Of a DNA stretch of 45,184 bases, positions 1 through 11,950 are shown piece after piece (positions within the stretch are counted from its first letter, which is position 1; every line of letters starts with the position of its first letter). Made by a program: the position numbers and the translations under genes. This DNA is from Desulfobacterales bacterium (GTDB taxonomy: Bacteria; Desulfobacterota; Desulfobacteria; Desulfobacterales; Desulfosalsimonadaceae): the NCBI GenBank assembly GCA_018335195.1, contig JAGXKN010000027.1, forward strand, positions 1 to 45,184, written 5' to 3'. The notes beneath the pieces are model-generated. The model saw only the letters and a list, made by a program, of their open reading frames with translations, did not search any database and was not told the DNA's origin.

Positions 1-128
1 AAGGCGTTTCCTCGCTCCAGGAGCCTCTTCGAGTCTCAATTTCCGCTTGGAAACCCGCTTTTCCGCACCGCCGTCAGGGCAACGAAGTGCAATTTCGTTA
101 GAGCGCAAAAAAGGGTTTCCTTGGAAGT

Positions 129-262
129 CCAATATCTGCGTTACGCGCAATTTCTCAGAATTTCACGTACGGCGAAGTACGCTGCATTCTTCGAAATTGC
201 GCAAGCCTTGATCTTGAACTTTTTACGGCGCCATCTGAAATTAGACTTTTTACGAGAGCATC
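129..262 (+). repeat. Dispersed 134-nt repeat, copy 1
   Basis: This block is closely similar to 33609-33742: both begin CCAATATCTGCGTT, share ATTTCACGTAC and AAGTACGCTGCATTC in the middle and CCTTGATCTTGAACTTTTTAC near the right end. Both then carry a second, degenerate CTTTTTAC-like end. The left inverted end of copy 2 (GATGGCTTCGTAAAAAG) is not recognisable here, so this copy looks decayed on its left side. The two copies are in the same orientation. The rest of 1-278 holds only short imperfect hairpins (for example AACGAA 81-86 with TTCGTT 94-99) and no gene that I can support. Confidence 0.8.
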
Positions 263-278
263 AAATCTTGGGGGAACC

Positions 279-1910
279 ATGAAAACATGCGTGTCTGCAC
301 AGGGAAAATTCAAATACGGCATTCATCACCCGGCTTTCCGGGTCAAGCACCTGCGCGGAGACGATCGCGTATGCAATCTGGGTACGTTTGCAGACGGCGA
401 GCCCTGCATCAACCGGGTCAATTTCCCCGGGTGCGACGTCGAGGTGCCGTGCGCGGATACGGTCTACGAGGTCCCCAATGCGTTGGGTTTTCGAGGCGTG
501 ACCTACATTAACAAGCGGTGGGCGGATGAAAACGCTGCGGATCCGGTTGGTATGATCCGGCTGCCAGAGGCTCCGGATGTATCCTTCTCCGCCGTGCTCT
601 CGCAGTGGGCCGGGGGCGGGGCGGTTGATCCGGAGCAGAAATCGCGGATGCTCCGGGCGCTTCCCGAACCCCTGCAGCTTGCCCTGGCAGAAACCGGCAC
701 GGACGCCGGGGATCTGTCCTGCCTGGCAGAGATGGTATGCGAATTTACATTCAACCCGGAAACCGGCCGGCCCGACGGCCTGGTATTTCAAAAAGACGAA
801 ACCGGCGCCAGCCGTGCGGTAATCCATAACCGCACGCTTTTCGAAGTGCTGGCCAACAATCCGTATCTGCCGGATGCCTACAAGGCGGCCATGGTCCTGC
901 GCCCGGGCGTGCAGGGGCCCAACGAAATCATGGGCCAGTGGCAAAGCCCTGACGGATCTTCCCACGTGTACGAATACCTGAGGTGCAACAGTTATATTCC
1001 GTGGGGGCATTACGCGGCCAACATGGCCGAAGACAGCATCCGCTACCGGATGTCTGCTCTCGGGTACCAGGACATGCGCGGCATGCGTCACCTGTATTAC
1101 CAGCGAACTTACGTGCGAATGGCCGCCGACCTGGGCCTTGAGGTGAAAATCCAGCAGCGGGCGCTTTGCGAAGACGAGCTCGAGGATCTGCGCTGCCGGC
1201 TGCTGGAGCGGCTCGCAGATGCGCGCCTGCGTGAAAACCTGAGTTTCAACCGTACCCTTTGGGGTTGGAATTACGGATTCGACTATGCCCCGACCCGGTA
1301 TCGCCTGCATGCGTCCCATCAGCAGGTGCATCAGCAGTATGCCATGATTCCCAAATCGGTTTCACAAACCCCCGGCTTTGACAGTCCCATGCCGTCGTAC
1401 GCGGTGGGGGACATGGTCGAGGCGTTTGCGTTGCAATACGCCGAGCAGACCGGGGCGGCCTTTTTTGACGCCTACATCGCCGCCATTGAGAACAATTGCC
1501 GTATGCAGGGCGCGCCTGAAGGCGAGCACAGCCTGGTGATTTATTCGGATGAAAACGTCCTGGTATTTGTGCCCAAGGCCCAGACATCCCAGTGGGAGGT
1601 TAATGTCATGACCCGGCAGCCTGTGGGCAATATCGTGGAGACCGATATCCAAGTGCGGCGCTCGCTGGATATCGCGCTGCTTACGGCGGCCAGGACGCTT
1701 TCGAATATGGGCGCGCGCATGATCACCTCCTACGAAATTTCCAAGCGGATGGATGCCGCAGATACCCACCAGCGGCTGATTTATACCCTTCTGCCCCGCC
1801 TGCCCGAATCACCGGGCGCATTTTCAGAGTCCCAGCTCCGGTGGATCAACGGGCATTACCCGGAGGATTTTGCCGCGGCCTGCCGGGCGGCCTGTCCGGG
1901 CGAATTGTAA
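279..1910 (+). CDS. Divergent GalT/HIT-superfamily-like protein (hypothetical)
   Basis: A 543-residue protein that I do not recognise as a named enzyme. Two stretches resemble galactose-1-phosphate uridylyltransferase and related HIT-superfamily nucleotidyl transferases. Around residues 340-357 the sequence HASHQQVHQQYAMIP lines up with the family pattern GASxxHPHxQ...P, keeping one His (about 351) and the following Gln but replacing the first His of HPH. Near the C-terminus, YTLLPRLPESPGAF (about 502-515), followed by a WINGHYPEDFAA stretch, resembles the GalT tail 'PRLT..GF....YIN..PPEEAA'. There is no signal peptide or membrane segment. The ATG at 279 follows a GGGGGA stretch. A terminator lies directly after the stop, so it is probably a single-gene unit upstream of gltB. 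The family link is inference from motifs; the substrate is unknown. Confidence 0.55.
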   Translation: MKTCVSAQGKFKYGIHHPAFRVKHLRGDDRVCNLGTFADGEPCINRVNFPGCDVEVPCADTVYEVPNALGFRGVTYINKRWADENAADPVGMIRLPEAPDVSFSAVLSQWAGGGAVDPEQKSRMLRALPEPLQLALAETGTDAGDLSCLAEMVCEFTFNPETGRPDGLVFQKDETGASRAVIHNRTLFEVLANNPYLPDAYKAAMVLRPGVQGPNEIMGQWQSPDGSSHVYEYLRCNSYIPWGHYAANMAEDSIRYRMSALGYQDMRGMRHLYYQRTYVRMAADLGLEVKIQQRALCEDELEDLRCRLLERLADARLRENLSFNRTLWGWNYGFDYAPTRYRLHASHQQVHQQYAMIPKSVSQTPGFDSPMPSYAVGDMVEAFALQYAEQTGAAFFDAYIAAIENNCRMQGAPEGEHSLVIYSDENVLVFVPKAQTSQWEVNVMTRQPVGNIVETDIQVRRSLDIALLTAARTLSNMGARMITSYEISKRMDAADTHQRLIYTLLPRLPESPGAFSESQLRWINGHYPEDFAAACRAACPGEL

Positions 1911-1916
1911 GCGGAT

Positions 1917-1938
1917 CTGCCGGATCGGCGGGTTTTTT
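1917..1938 (+). terminator. Intrinsic terminator after the GalT-like gene
   Basis: CTGCCG (1917-1922) pairs with CGGCGG (1926-1931) around a GAT loop, followed by G and six Ts. It begins 6 nt after the stop codon at 1908-1910, which separates this transcript from gltB. Confidence 0.6.
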
Positions 1939-2011
1939 CTTTCGTTTTCGTCTCCGAAATCCGGCGTTGCGCGCATGGCGGGCAATGTCGCGGAAACCGC
2001 CGGAATTTATC

Positions 2012-2040
2012 TTGCCAAGGCCGCCTCAAGCCGTTAGACT
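2012..2040 (+). promoter_or_regulatory. Possible sigma-70-type promoter of gltB
   Basis: TTGCCA (2012-2017), a 17-bp spacer and TAGACT (2035-2040) match a -35/-10 pair at 4 of 6 in the -10. It lies between the terminator and the gltB start, leaving a leader of about 58 nt. This is a motif reading only. Confidence 0.35.
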
Positions 2041-2104
2041 TCCTCTTACCTGCGGCAAGTGCGTATGCCGATGGGCCAATTTCGAATCCGCACGGAGATC
2101 CTTT

Positions 2105-5100
2105 TTGGCATATTCCCGCAAAAGCTCGGACCTCTCGGAGCTCTATGATCCCGCCTACGAACACGATGCCTGCGGCGTTGGTTTTATCTGCAGCATCCGG
2201 GCCGAAGCCTCTCACGAAATTGTAAAAAACGGACTTCGCATACTCGACAACCTCACCCACCGGGGCGCCTGCGGCTGCGACGAGACCAGCGGAGACGGCG
2301 CAGGCATCCTGATTCAGATGCCGCACGCGTTTTTCGCAAAAGCCTGTGGCGAACAGGGGATCGACCTCCCTGCCGCCGGCCAGTACGCGACCGGGCTGTT
2401 TTTTTTGCCCACGGAACCGGACCAGCGGGATTTCTGCACGATGCAGTTTGAGGAAATGGTCAGTGATGAAGGGTTGGTGTTTCTCGGCTGGCGGACAGTG
2501 CCTGTGGAACCGGAGGCCCTGGGATACGAGGCCGGCCGGCTCAGGCCCTTTATCACCCAGGCGTTTGTGGGAAAACCTGCGGATATTACCGACCCCCTGG
2601 CATTTGAGCGCAGGCTCTACGTGATCCGGAAATTGACCGAAAACACCGTTTGGGCCTCGGATCTGGCCGACAAGGCCATGTTCCACATTTGCAGCCTGTC
2701 GGCCCGTACCATGGTATATAAGGGCATGCTCATGGCCGATCAGATGCCCCGTTTTTATCCGGACCTGCAGGATTCGGACATAACCAGCGCAATGGCCGTG
2801 GTCCACCAGCGGTACAGTACCAACACTTTTCCGACCTGGGATCTGGCCCAGCCATTTCGCTTTTTGTGCCACAACGGTGAAATCAATACCCTGCGGGGCA
2901 ATGTCAACTGGATGGCTGCAAGAGAGCACTTGTTTCAGTCCGCCCGGTTCGGCGCGGACATGGCCAGGCTTCTGCCGATCTCCACACCCGGAGCCAGCGA
3001 CTCGGCCATTCTTGATGATGCCATGGAACTGCTTTACCATTCCGGCCGGTCGCTTCCGCACGTGATCATGATGCTGATTCCGGAGGCGTGGGAGCATGAC
3101 CCGCGCATGGATGATGCGAAAAAAAGCTTTTACCGGTACCATGCGTGCATGATGGAGCCGTGGGATGGTCCGGCCGCCATTGTTTTTACCGACGGCGAGC
3201 GGGTGGGGGCCGTGCTCGACCGAAACGGGCTGCGGCCGGCAAGATACGTTGTCACCCGGGACGATACGGTCATCATGGCCTCTGAGGCCGGCACCCTGGA
3301 TATGGCACCGGAAAACGTAAGGGCCAGTGGCCGGCTCCAGCCCGGCCGGATGTTTTATATCGATCTGAATCAGCGGCGCATTGTCGAGGACACCGAGATC
3401 AAACAGGAGATCGCCGGCAGACGCCCCTACCGGCAGTGGCTCGATGAAAATCTCAGAACCCTTGAGGACCTGCCCGACCCCGAGCCGGAGGACTTGCCCG
3501 AGGGACCGCCCCTGCGGGTCCGTCAACGGATTTTCGGCTACAGCATGGAGGACCTGGACATGCTGCTTTCGGCCATGGCCCGGGAGGGAAAGACCCCGGT
3601 GGGCTCCATGGGTGACGATATCTCCATTGCCGCCCTTTCGAACCGCCCCAGGCTCCTTTTTGACTATTTCAAGCAATTGTTCGCCCAGGTGACCAATCCC
3701 CCCCTGGACGCCATCCGGGAGGAACTCGTCACCGGCCTGTCCCTGACCCTCGGCGCCGAGCAGGACCTGTTCCAGGAGACCCCGCGCCATTGCCGGCAAC
3801 TGCAGCTGATGCATCCGGTATTGACCGACGCGGACCTTTCACGGATCCGGCAGTCGGATATTGCGGATCTGCGCACACAGACCCTGTCCATGCTGTTTGC
3901 CCCGGATGAAGGTCCGGCGGGATTTAAGCGCTGCCTGGACAAGCTGTGTGCGGAGGCCGCCACATCGGTGGAAAACGGCGTATCCATATTGATTCTGTCG
4001 GACCGCTTTGCCGCGCCCGCCCGCGTTCCGATTCCCTCGCTGCTGGCCACGGCGGCCGTCCATCATCACCTGATCCGCCGGGGGATTAGAACCCGGTGCG
4101 GCATTATCCTGGAAACCGGCGAGGTCCGGGAGATCCATCACTTCTGCTGTTTGATCGGATACGGGGCCGGTGCGGTCAATCCCTACCTGGCGCTGGAAGC
4201 GGTGGAGAACATGGCCCGGGAAGGAGAACTCGATTCGCTCCACCCGGAGGCTGCCGCAGTTAATTACATCGCCGCGGTTAACAAGGGCATCCTCAAGGTG
4301 ATGTCCAAGATGGGCATTTCCACCCTCCAGAGCTACCGCGGGGCCCAGGTGTTCGAGTGCCTCGGCCTTACCGAGGAGCTGGTGGAAGCCTATTTTACCG
4401 GAACTGCCACCCGCATCGGCGGCGCCGACCTGCATATGCTGGCTGAAGAGGTGCTCGGGCGGCACGACAGCGCGGTCAAGAAGGCACCCAATGCTTCGTG
4501 GGCGGATCTGGAGGTCGGCGGGAAGTACAAGTGGCGGCGCGGCGAAGAAAAGCACCAGTACAACCCCATAACCATCGCCAGGCTCCAGCAGGCGGTGCGG
4601 CAGGATGACCGGCAGGCCTGGGACGAATTCACGATCCGGGTCAATGAACAAAACCGGCTGGGAGGCTTGCTCCGGGGGCTTTTCGATTTCAAGCCGGCAG
4701 CCGAGCCGGTACCTGTTGAATCAGTCGAGTCCTGGACCGAAATCGTCAAGCGTTTTAAAACCGGAGCCATGTCTTATGGATCCATCAGCCGCGAGGCCCA
4801 CGAAACCCTGGCCGTGGCCATGAACCGCATCGGCGGCAAAAGCAACTCCGGCGAGGGCGGCGAGGATCCGGACCGGTATTTTCCGGATGAAAACGGCGAC
4901 TGGCGCAACAGCGCCATCAAGCAGATCGCATCGGGCCGCTTCGGCGTCACAGGGGCATACCTGGCCAGTGCCGCAGACCTGCAGATCAAAATGGCCCAGG
5001 GCGCCAAGCCTGGCGAAGGCGGACAGCTTCCAGCCTTCAAGGTGTATCCCTGGGTCGCCCGGACACGGCACGCCACCCCGTACGTGGAGCTCATCTCGCC

Positions 5101-6652
5101 CCCGCCGCACCACGATATCTATTCCATCGAGGACTTGGCCCAGCTGATCCATGACCTGAAAAACGCCAACCCTGAAGCCCGGGTCAATGTCAAGCTCGTC
5201 TCCGAAGTCGGGGTGGGCACGGTGGCTGCCGGCGTGGCCAAGGCCAAGGCAGATGTGATTTTGATCAGCGGCGATGTCGGCGGCACCGGTGCGGCTCCGC
5301 TCACCTCCATTCGTCACGCCGGCCTGCCGTGGGAACTCGGCCTGGCAGAAGCTCAGCAGACCTTGGTACTAAATGGTCTTCGCAGCCGGGTGGTGATCGA
5401 ATGCGACGGTCAGCTCAAGATCGCCCGGGATGTGGTGGCCGCGGCCCTGCTCGGCGCAGAAGAGTTCGGGTTCGGCACCATTGCCCTGGTGGCGCTGGGA
5501 TGTATCATGATGCGCGTATGCCATCTAAACACCTGTCCGGTGGGCATTGCCACCCAGGATCCGGAGCTTCGGAAGAAATTCGCAGGCGAGCCTGAGCACG
5601 TGGTTCGGCTCATGCGGTTTATCGCAGAAGACGTGCAAAAGGAGATGGCGGCCCTGGGTTTCCGTTCCGTCAGTGAAATGGTGGGGCGGACCGACTGCCT
5701 GGATCCGAGTTCGGCGCTGACACACTGGAAGGCCCGCGGCATCGATCTTTCGCGCATCCTTGCGCCCGCCCGGGCCAAGGCGGGGCTCTCAGACCGGTGT
5801 TTTGCCGCGGGCCAGGATCACGCGCTGGAAAAGGCCCTGGACAAAAGCCTGATCGAACAGTGCCGGCCGGCGCTGGACGCAAAAACTCCGGTCCGCCTGG
5901 ATGTTGCGATCAATAACACCCAGCGAACCGTGGGAACGATGCTCAGCTACGAAATTTCAAAACGCTGCGGCGAGGCCGGGCTTGCCGCGGACACCATCGT
6001 GATCAACGCATCCGGCACGGCCGGACAGAGCTTCTGCGCCTTCGGCGCACCGGGCTTAAGCTTTCACCTGCGCGGGGAGGGCAACGATTATTTCGGAAAG
6101 GGTCTTTGCGGTGCCCTCCTGACCGTGCGGCCGCCTGAAGGAAGCGCTTTTGCCGCGGAGGAAAACATTATCATCGGCAATGTCGCCTTCTACGGGGCCA
6201 CCAGCGGCGAGGCGTTTATCAGCGGCATGGCGGGCGAGCGCTTTTGCGTGCGAAACAGCGGCGTCCATACCGTGGTGGAAGGGGTCGGCGACCACGGCTG
6301 CGAATACATGACCGGCGGCAAGGTGGTGGTGCTGGGCAGCACGGGCCGGAATTTTGCAGCCGGCATGAGCGGCGGGGTGGCCTACGTGCGGGATACGGCT
6401 GGGGATTTTGCCGAGAACCGCTGCAACCCGGAGCGGGTCGATCTTGAGGCAATCGAAGATCCGGACGAGCGCGATGAAGTTCGCGATCTGATCCGTCGGC
6501 ATCACGCCTATACAGGCAGCCGGCTGGCCGGCCGCATCCTGGATGACTGGCGGGCCGAAGCCGGACGGTTCGTGCGGGTCATGCCGACCCAGTACAAAGA
6601 GGCCTTGAAATATCTGGCCGCAGAAGACGCTGAAGCCGGGAAGACTTCCTGA
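2105..6652 (+). CDS. gltB: Glutamate synthase (NADPH) large subunit
   Basis: GOGAT alpha subunit: it hydrolyses glutamine and uses the ammonia to convert 2-oxoglutarate into glutamate. The frame is open from 1841, but the TTG at 2105 is preferred. A GGAG (2095-2098) sits 6 nt before it, and the start places the N-terminal nucleophile Cys at residue 23 (HDACGVGF), giving the short cleaved propeptide expected of class II glutamine amidotransferase domains. The resulting 1515 residues match the usual 1500-1530. Domains in order are amidotransferase, central domain, FMN-binding synthase domain (SYGSISREAHE, GEGGEDPDRY) with the 3Fe-4S cysteines C-x5-C-x4-C at about 1133-1144, then the GXGXG beta-helix domain. 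gltD follows after 20 nt, so the two subunits are co-transcribed. Confidence 0.97.
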   Translation: MAYSRKSSDLSELYDPAYEHDACGVGFICSIRAEASHEIVKNGLRILDNLTHRGACGCDETSGDGAGILIQMPHAFFAKACGEQGIDLPAAGQYATGLFFLPTEPDQRDFCTMQFEEMVSDEGLVFLGWRTVPVEPEALGYEAGRLRPFITQAFVGKPADITDPLAFERRLYVIRKLTENTVWASDLADKAMFHICSLSARTMVYKGMLMADQMPRFYPDLQDSDITSAMAVVHQRYSTNTFPTWDLAQPFRFLCHNGEINTLRGNVNWMAAREHLFQSARFGADMARLLPISTPGASDSAILDDAMELLYHSGRSLPHVIMMLIPEAWEHDPRMDDAKKSFYRYHACMMEPWDGPAAIVFTDGERVGAVLDRNGLRPARYVVTRDDTVIMASEAGTLDMAPENVRASGRLQPGRMFYIDLNQRRIVEDTEIKQEIAGRRPYRQWLDENLRTLEDLPDPEPEDLPEGPPLRVRQRIFGYSMEDLDMLLSAMAREGKTPVGSMGDDISIAALSNRPRLLFDYFKQLFAQVTNPPLDAIREELVTGLSLTLGAEQDLFQETPRHCRQLQLMHPVLTDADLSRIRQSDIADLRTQTLSMLFAPDEGPAGFKRCLDKLCAEAATSVENGVSILILSDRFAAPARVPIPSLLATAAVHHHLIRRGIRTRCGIILETGEVREIHHFCCLIGYGAGAVNPYLALEAVENMAREGELDSLHPEAAAVNYIAAVNKGILKVMSKMGISTLQSYRGAQVFECLGLTEELVEAYFTGTATRIGGADLHMLAEEVLGRHDSAVKKAPNASWADLEVGGKYKWRRGEEKHQYNPITIARLQQAVRQDDRQAWDEFTIRVNEQNRLGGLLRGLFDFKPAAEPVPVESVESWTEIVKRFKTGAMSYGSISREAHETLAVAMNRIGGKSNSGEGGEDPDRYFPDENGDWRNSAIKQIASGRFGVTGAYLASAADLQIKMAQGAKPGEGGQLPAFKVYPWVARTRHATPYVELISPPPHHDIYSIEDLAQLIHDLKNANPEARVNVKLVSEVGVGTVAAGVAKAKADVILISGDVGGTGAAPLTSIRHAGLPWELGLAEAQQTLVLNGLRSRVVIECDGQLKIARDVVAAALLGAEEFGFGTIALVALGCIMMRVCHLNTCPVGIATQDPELRKKFAGEPEHVVRLMRFIAEDVQKEMAALGFRSVSEMVGRTDCLDPSSALTHWKARGIDLSRILAPARAKAGLSDRCFAAGQDHALEKALDKSLIEQCRPALDAKTPVRLDVAINNTQRTVGTMLSYEISKRCGEAGLAADTIVINASGTAGQSFCAFGAPGLSFHLRGEGNDYFGKGLCGALLTVRPPEGSAFAAEENIIIGNVAFYGATSGEAFISGMAGERFCVRNSGVHTVVEGVGDHGCEYMTGGKVVVLGSTGRNFAAGMSGGVAYVRDTAGDFAENRCNPERVDLEAIEDPDERDEVRDLIRRHHAYTGSRLAGRILDDWRAEAGRFVRVMPTQYKEALKYLAAEDAEAGKTS

Positions 6653-6672
6653 GCGCCGGGGCAAATAGGTGA

Positions 6673-8145
6673 ATGTCCATGGGAGATCCGAAGGGATTCC
6701 AAAAATATAGCCGCCAGACACCCAAAAAGCGCAACTCAGCAGAGCGGATCAACGATTTCTCCGAGATCTATGCCCCCTTTGCCAGGGAGACCCTCCGGCA
6801 GCAAGCCGCCCGATGCATGTCCTGCGGCGTACCCACCTGCCATGCTGGATGTCCGCTGGGCAACCTTATTCCGGACTGGAATCATGCCGTTTACCGGGGG
6901 CAATGGCAAAAGGCCGTTGAACTGCTGCACCGGACCAATAATTTTCCGGAGTTCACCGGCCGGCTGTGCCCGGCCCCGTGCGAACCCGCCTGTGTCCTGG
7001 CCATCAACGAGCCGCCGGTTACTATCGAGGCCATTGAAAAGGAAATTATTGAATTTGCATTTGCGCAGGGGTGGGTTAAGCCGGAGCCGCCGGAGGCCGA
7101 AACCGGAAAAAGCTTGGCAATTGCTGGATCTGGTCCCGCGGGTCTGGCTTGCGCCCAGCAGCTCTGCCGCGCAGGCCACAGCGTTACGGTATTCGAGCGC
7201 GCCGACAGGATTGGCGGGCTCCTGCGCTACGGAATTCCGGATTTCAAGATGGACAAGCAGGTTCTTGACCGCCGCTTGGCGCAGATGCGCAAAGAGGGCG
7301 TTCGGTTTGAAACCGGCGTGGACGTGGGCCGGGATCTGGGAAAAGCCGAAATCGCCGCCTTTGATGCCGTGGTATACTGTATCGGTACCACCGTCGCGCG
7401 GGACCTGCAAATCCCGGGGCGCGAGCTCGACGGCATCCATTTTGCCATGGATTTTCTTACCCAGCAGAACCGCCGACTGGCGGAACCGGATTTCAAGCCG
7501 CATCCCCGCGAGGAAATCCATGCAAAGGACAAACGCGTGATCGTGATCGGCGGCGGGGACACGGGCAGCGATTGTACCGGCACCTGTCACCGGCAGGGGG
7601 CGGCCTCGGTGGTCAACTTCGAGCTGATGCCCAGACCACCGGAAACACGGCCTGAACAAAACCCCTGGCCCTTCTGGCCCTTGACGCTCCGCACCAGCCC
7701 GTCGCATGAAGAAGGCGGTGAGCGCCACTGGGGGATTCTCACCAAGGAATTTGTCGGGGAACAGGGACGCGTGACCGGGCTGAAGACAGTTCACGTGCGG
7801 CTTGACACGGGGGCCGACGGCAGGCGGACCGTCAGCGAAATTCCCGGCACCGAGCAGCATTGGCCGGCCGACCTGGTGCTTCTGGCCATGGGATTTACCG
7901 GCCCGGAAACCGCGGCCGTTTCGGCACAGTCCGCCGTCGTGATAGACGGCCGGGGGCATATTCAGACGGATGAAGGGTATATGACCAATGTTGACGGGGT
8001 GTTTGCCGCAGGAGATGCCAGGCGGGGCCAGTCCCTAATCGTCTGGGCCATCTTCGAGGGCCGGGAAGCCGCCCGGGCGGTGGATATCTACCTCACCGGC
8101 ACAACCCGCCTGCCGAGCAAGGGCGAAGGGGACCTGGAAGGGTGA
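6673..8145 (+). CDS. gltD: Glutamate synthase (NADPH) small subunit
   Basis: GOGAT beta subunit, 490 residues, which passes electrons from NADPH through FAD and 4Fe-4S clusters to GltB. The N-terminal domain has the cysteine pattern [14 protein letters not shown] (C48, C51, C56, C60) and a second set [10 protein letters not shown] near residue 99. An FAD-binding Rossmann motif ([12 protein letters not shown]) lies near 150 and an NADPH-binding motif ([13 protein letters not shown]) near 290. The ATG at 6673 is preceded by TAGGTGA. The gene lies 20 nt downstream of gltB and ends just before a convergent relic reading frame. Length and motif order are normal for the family. Confidence 0.97.
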   Translation: MSMGDPKGFQKYSRQTPKKRNSAERINDFSEIYAPFARETLRQQAARCMSCGVPTCHAGCPLGNLIPDWNHAVYRGQWQKAVELLHRTNNFPEFTGRLCPAPCEPACVLAINEPPVTIEAIEKEIIEFAFAQGWVKPEPPEAETGKSLAIAGSGPAGLACAQQLCRAGHSVTVFERADRIGGLLRYGIPDFKMDKQVLDRRLAQMRKEGVRFETGVDVGRDLGKAEIAAFDAVVYCIGTTVARDLQIPGRELDGIHFAMDFLTQQNRRLAEPDFKPHPREEIHAKDKRVIVIGGGDTGSDCTGTCHRQGAASVVNFELMPRPPETRPEQNPWPFWPLTLRTSPSHEEGGERHWGILTKEFVGEQGRVTGLKTVHVRLDTGADGRRTVSEIPGTEQHWPADLVLLAMGFTGPETAAVSAQSAVVIDGRGHIQTDEGYMTNVDGVFAAGDARRGQSLIVWAIFEGREAARAVDIYLTGTTRLPSKGEGDLEG

Positions 8146-8152
8146 AGCCGCC

Positions 8153-8609
8153 TTAGAAAAACCAGCTCGTCCAGAGGTAGGCGCGGTCTGCCGGGGCTTC
8201 TGCAAGCCGCAGTCCCGGAATGTCGATACCTCCGAATTCCGTGTCAGGTTCACCCCAGTAAAGATAGCGCCCGGCGGTGACCTGCAGATTCTGGCCGGCA
8301 TTCCTCACCAGGCGGGGCTGGATGACCCCTGAAGGGTCTTCGGTGTTTACGATCAGGGGTGGTATACCCATTGACCAGGGGATGAAGCTCAACCCGGAGC
8401 TGGGCGTCAAAATAGGACCGCCCGAGGGTGAACCGTTCCCCGCGGCCGATGCGCGCAATCAGACCCGCATCATACCAGGCCGCTTCATAGTCGTCCGTGC
8501 CCAGCCCGGTGTAGTAATACTCGATCCATCCGTATATGTTTTTGCCCCACCAGACCCAGGAATCGTCCAGGTTGGCACAGACACAGGCATACCCGCTTTC
8601 TCGTCCCAA
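8153..8609 (-). pseudogene. Frameshifted relic of an outer-membrane or porin-like protein
   Basis: Two leftward reading frames join into one plausible protein end. Frame one (from about 8609) reads SWVWWGKNIYGWIEYYYTGLG and continues to ELHPLVNG. Around 8365-8380 the sense shifts by one base into a frame reading IPPLIVNTEDPSGVIQPRL, ending YLWTSWFF and a stop at 8153-8155. Alternating aromatic and polar residues and a terminal Phe resemble a beta-barrel outer-membrane protein, but I cannot name the family. The 5' part is missing: an in-frame stop lies just upstream of 8609, and no start with a ribosome site is visible. It sits between gltD and glnD, converging on gltD. The relic status is inferred from the frameshift plus truncation; a sequencing error could explain the shift but not the missing N-terminus. 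Confidence 0.5.
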
Positions 8610-8687
8610 TTATCTGAATATAACAGAAACACGGTTGCTTTTCATATCATCATCTGTATATTCTTTCTGTAAATACGAAAGGGAGCG

Positions 8688-8720
8688 TTACAAAATTGTA
8701 AATTGATGTTACAAATTTGT
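8688..8720. promoter_or_regulatory. Two tandem dyads 21 bp apart, probable activator sites
   Basis: GTTACAAAATTGTAA (dyad 8688-8701) and GTTACAAATTTGTCG (dyad 8709-8720) share the core ACAAWWTTGT. Their starts are 21 bp apart, two helical turns, so they would face the same side of the DNA. They lie about 80-110 bp upstream of the sigma-54 promoter of glnD, a usual distance for enhancer-binding proteins. They do not match the NtrC consensus, so the bound protein is unknown. Confidence 0.6.
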
Positions 8721-8798
8721 CGTACCTTTCTGCGTTCCCCGCAATTGGATTCAATTTCAAGTTTTTGATTTTATAGTTTATTTTGTCTTTATAAAATT

Positions 8799-8814
8799 TT
8801 GGCACATAAGTTGC
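8799..8814 (+). promoter_or_regulatory. Sigma-54 promoter of glnD
   Basis: TTGGCAC (8799-8805), five bases and TTGC (8811-8814) match the -24/-12 consensus exactly, with GG and GC at the required spacing. Transcription would start near 8825, just upstream of a GGAGG ribosome site at 8831-8835. The promoter lies inside an open frame, so any glnD start placed at or before 8829 is unlikely. Confidence 0.85.
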
Positions 8815-8840
8815 TTTTTAAACCACAAATGGAGGGATCT

Positions 8841-11883
<3,043 letters not shown>

Positions 11884-11950
11884 TAAGGATGTATGCGAAG
11901 CGGTAAGATTTCGAATTTAATATGTTAATTCAAACCTATAGGAGGACAAA

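Noticed and set aside
1856-3814. A 652-codon open frame on the minus strand inside gltB.
   Set aside because: It is antisense to a clear gltB reading with intact domains; long antisense frames are common in GC-rich coding sequence and its translation resembles no protein.
8799-8840. Upstream extension of glnD starting at TTG 8799 or ATG 8829.
   Set aside because: The sigma-54 promoter lies in this stretch and the GGAGG site is at 8831-8835, so translation should begin at GTG 8841 or 8844.
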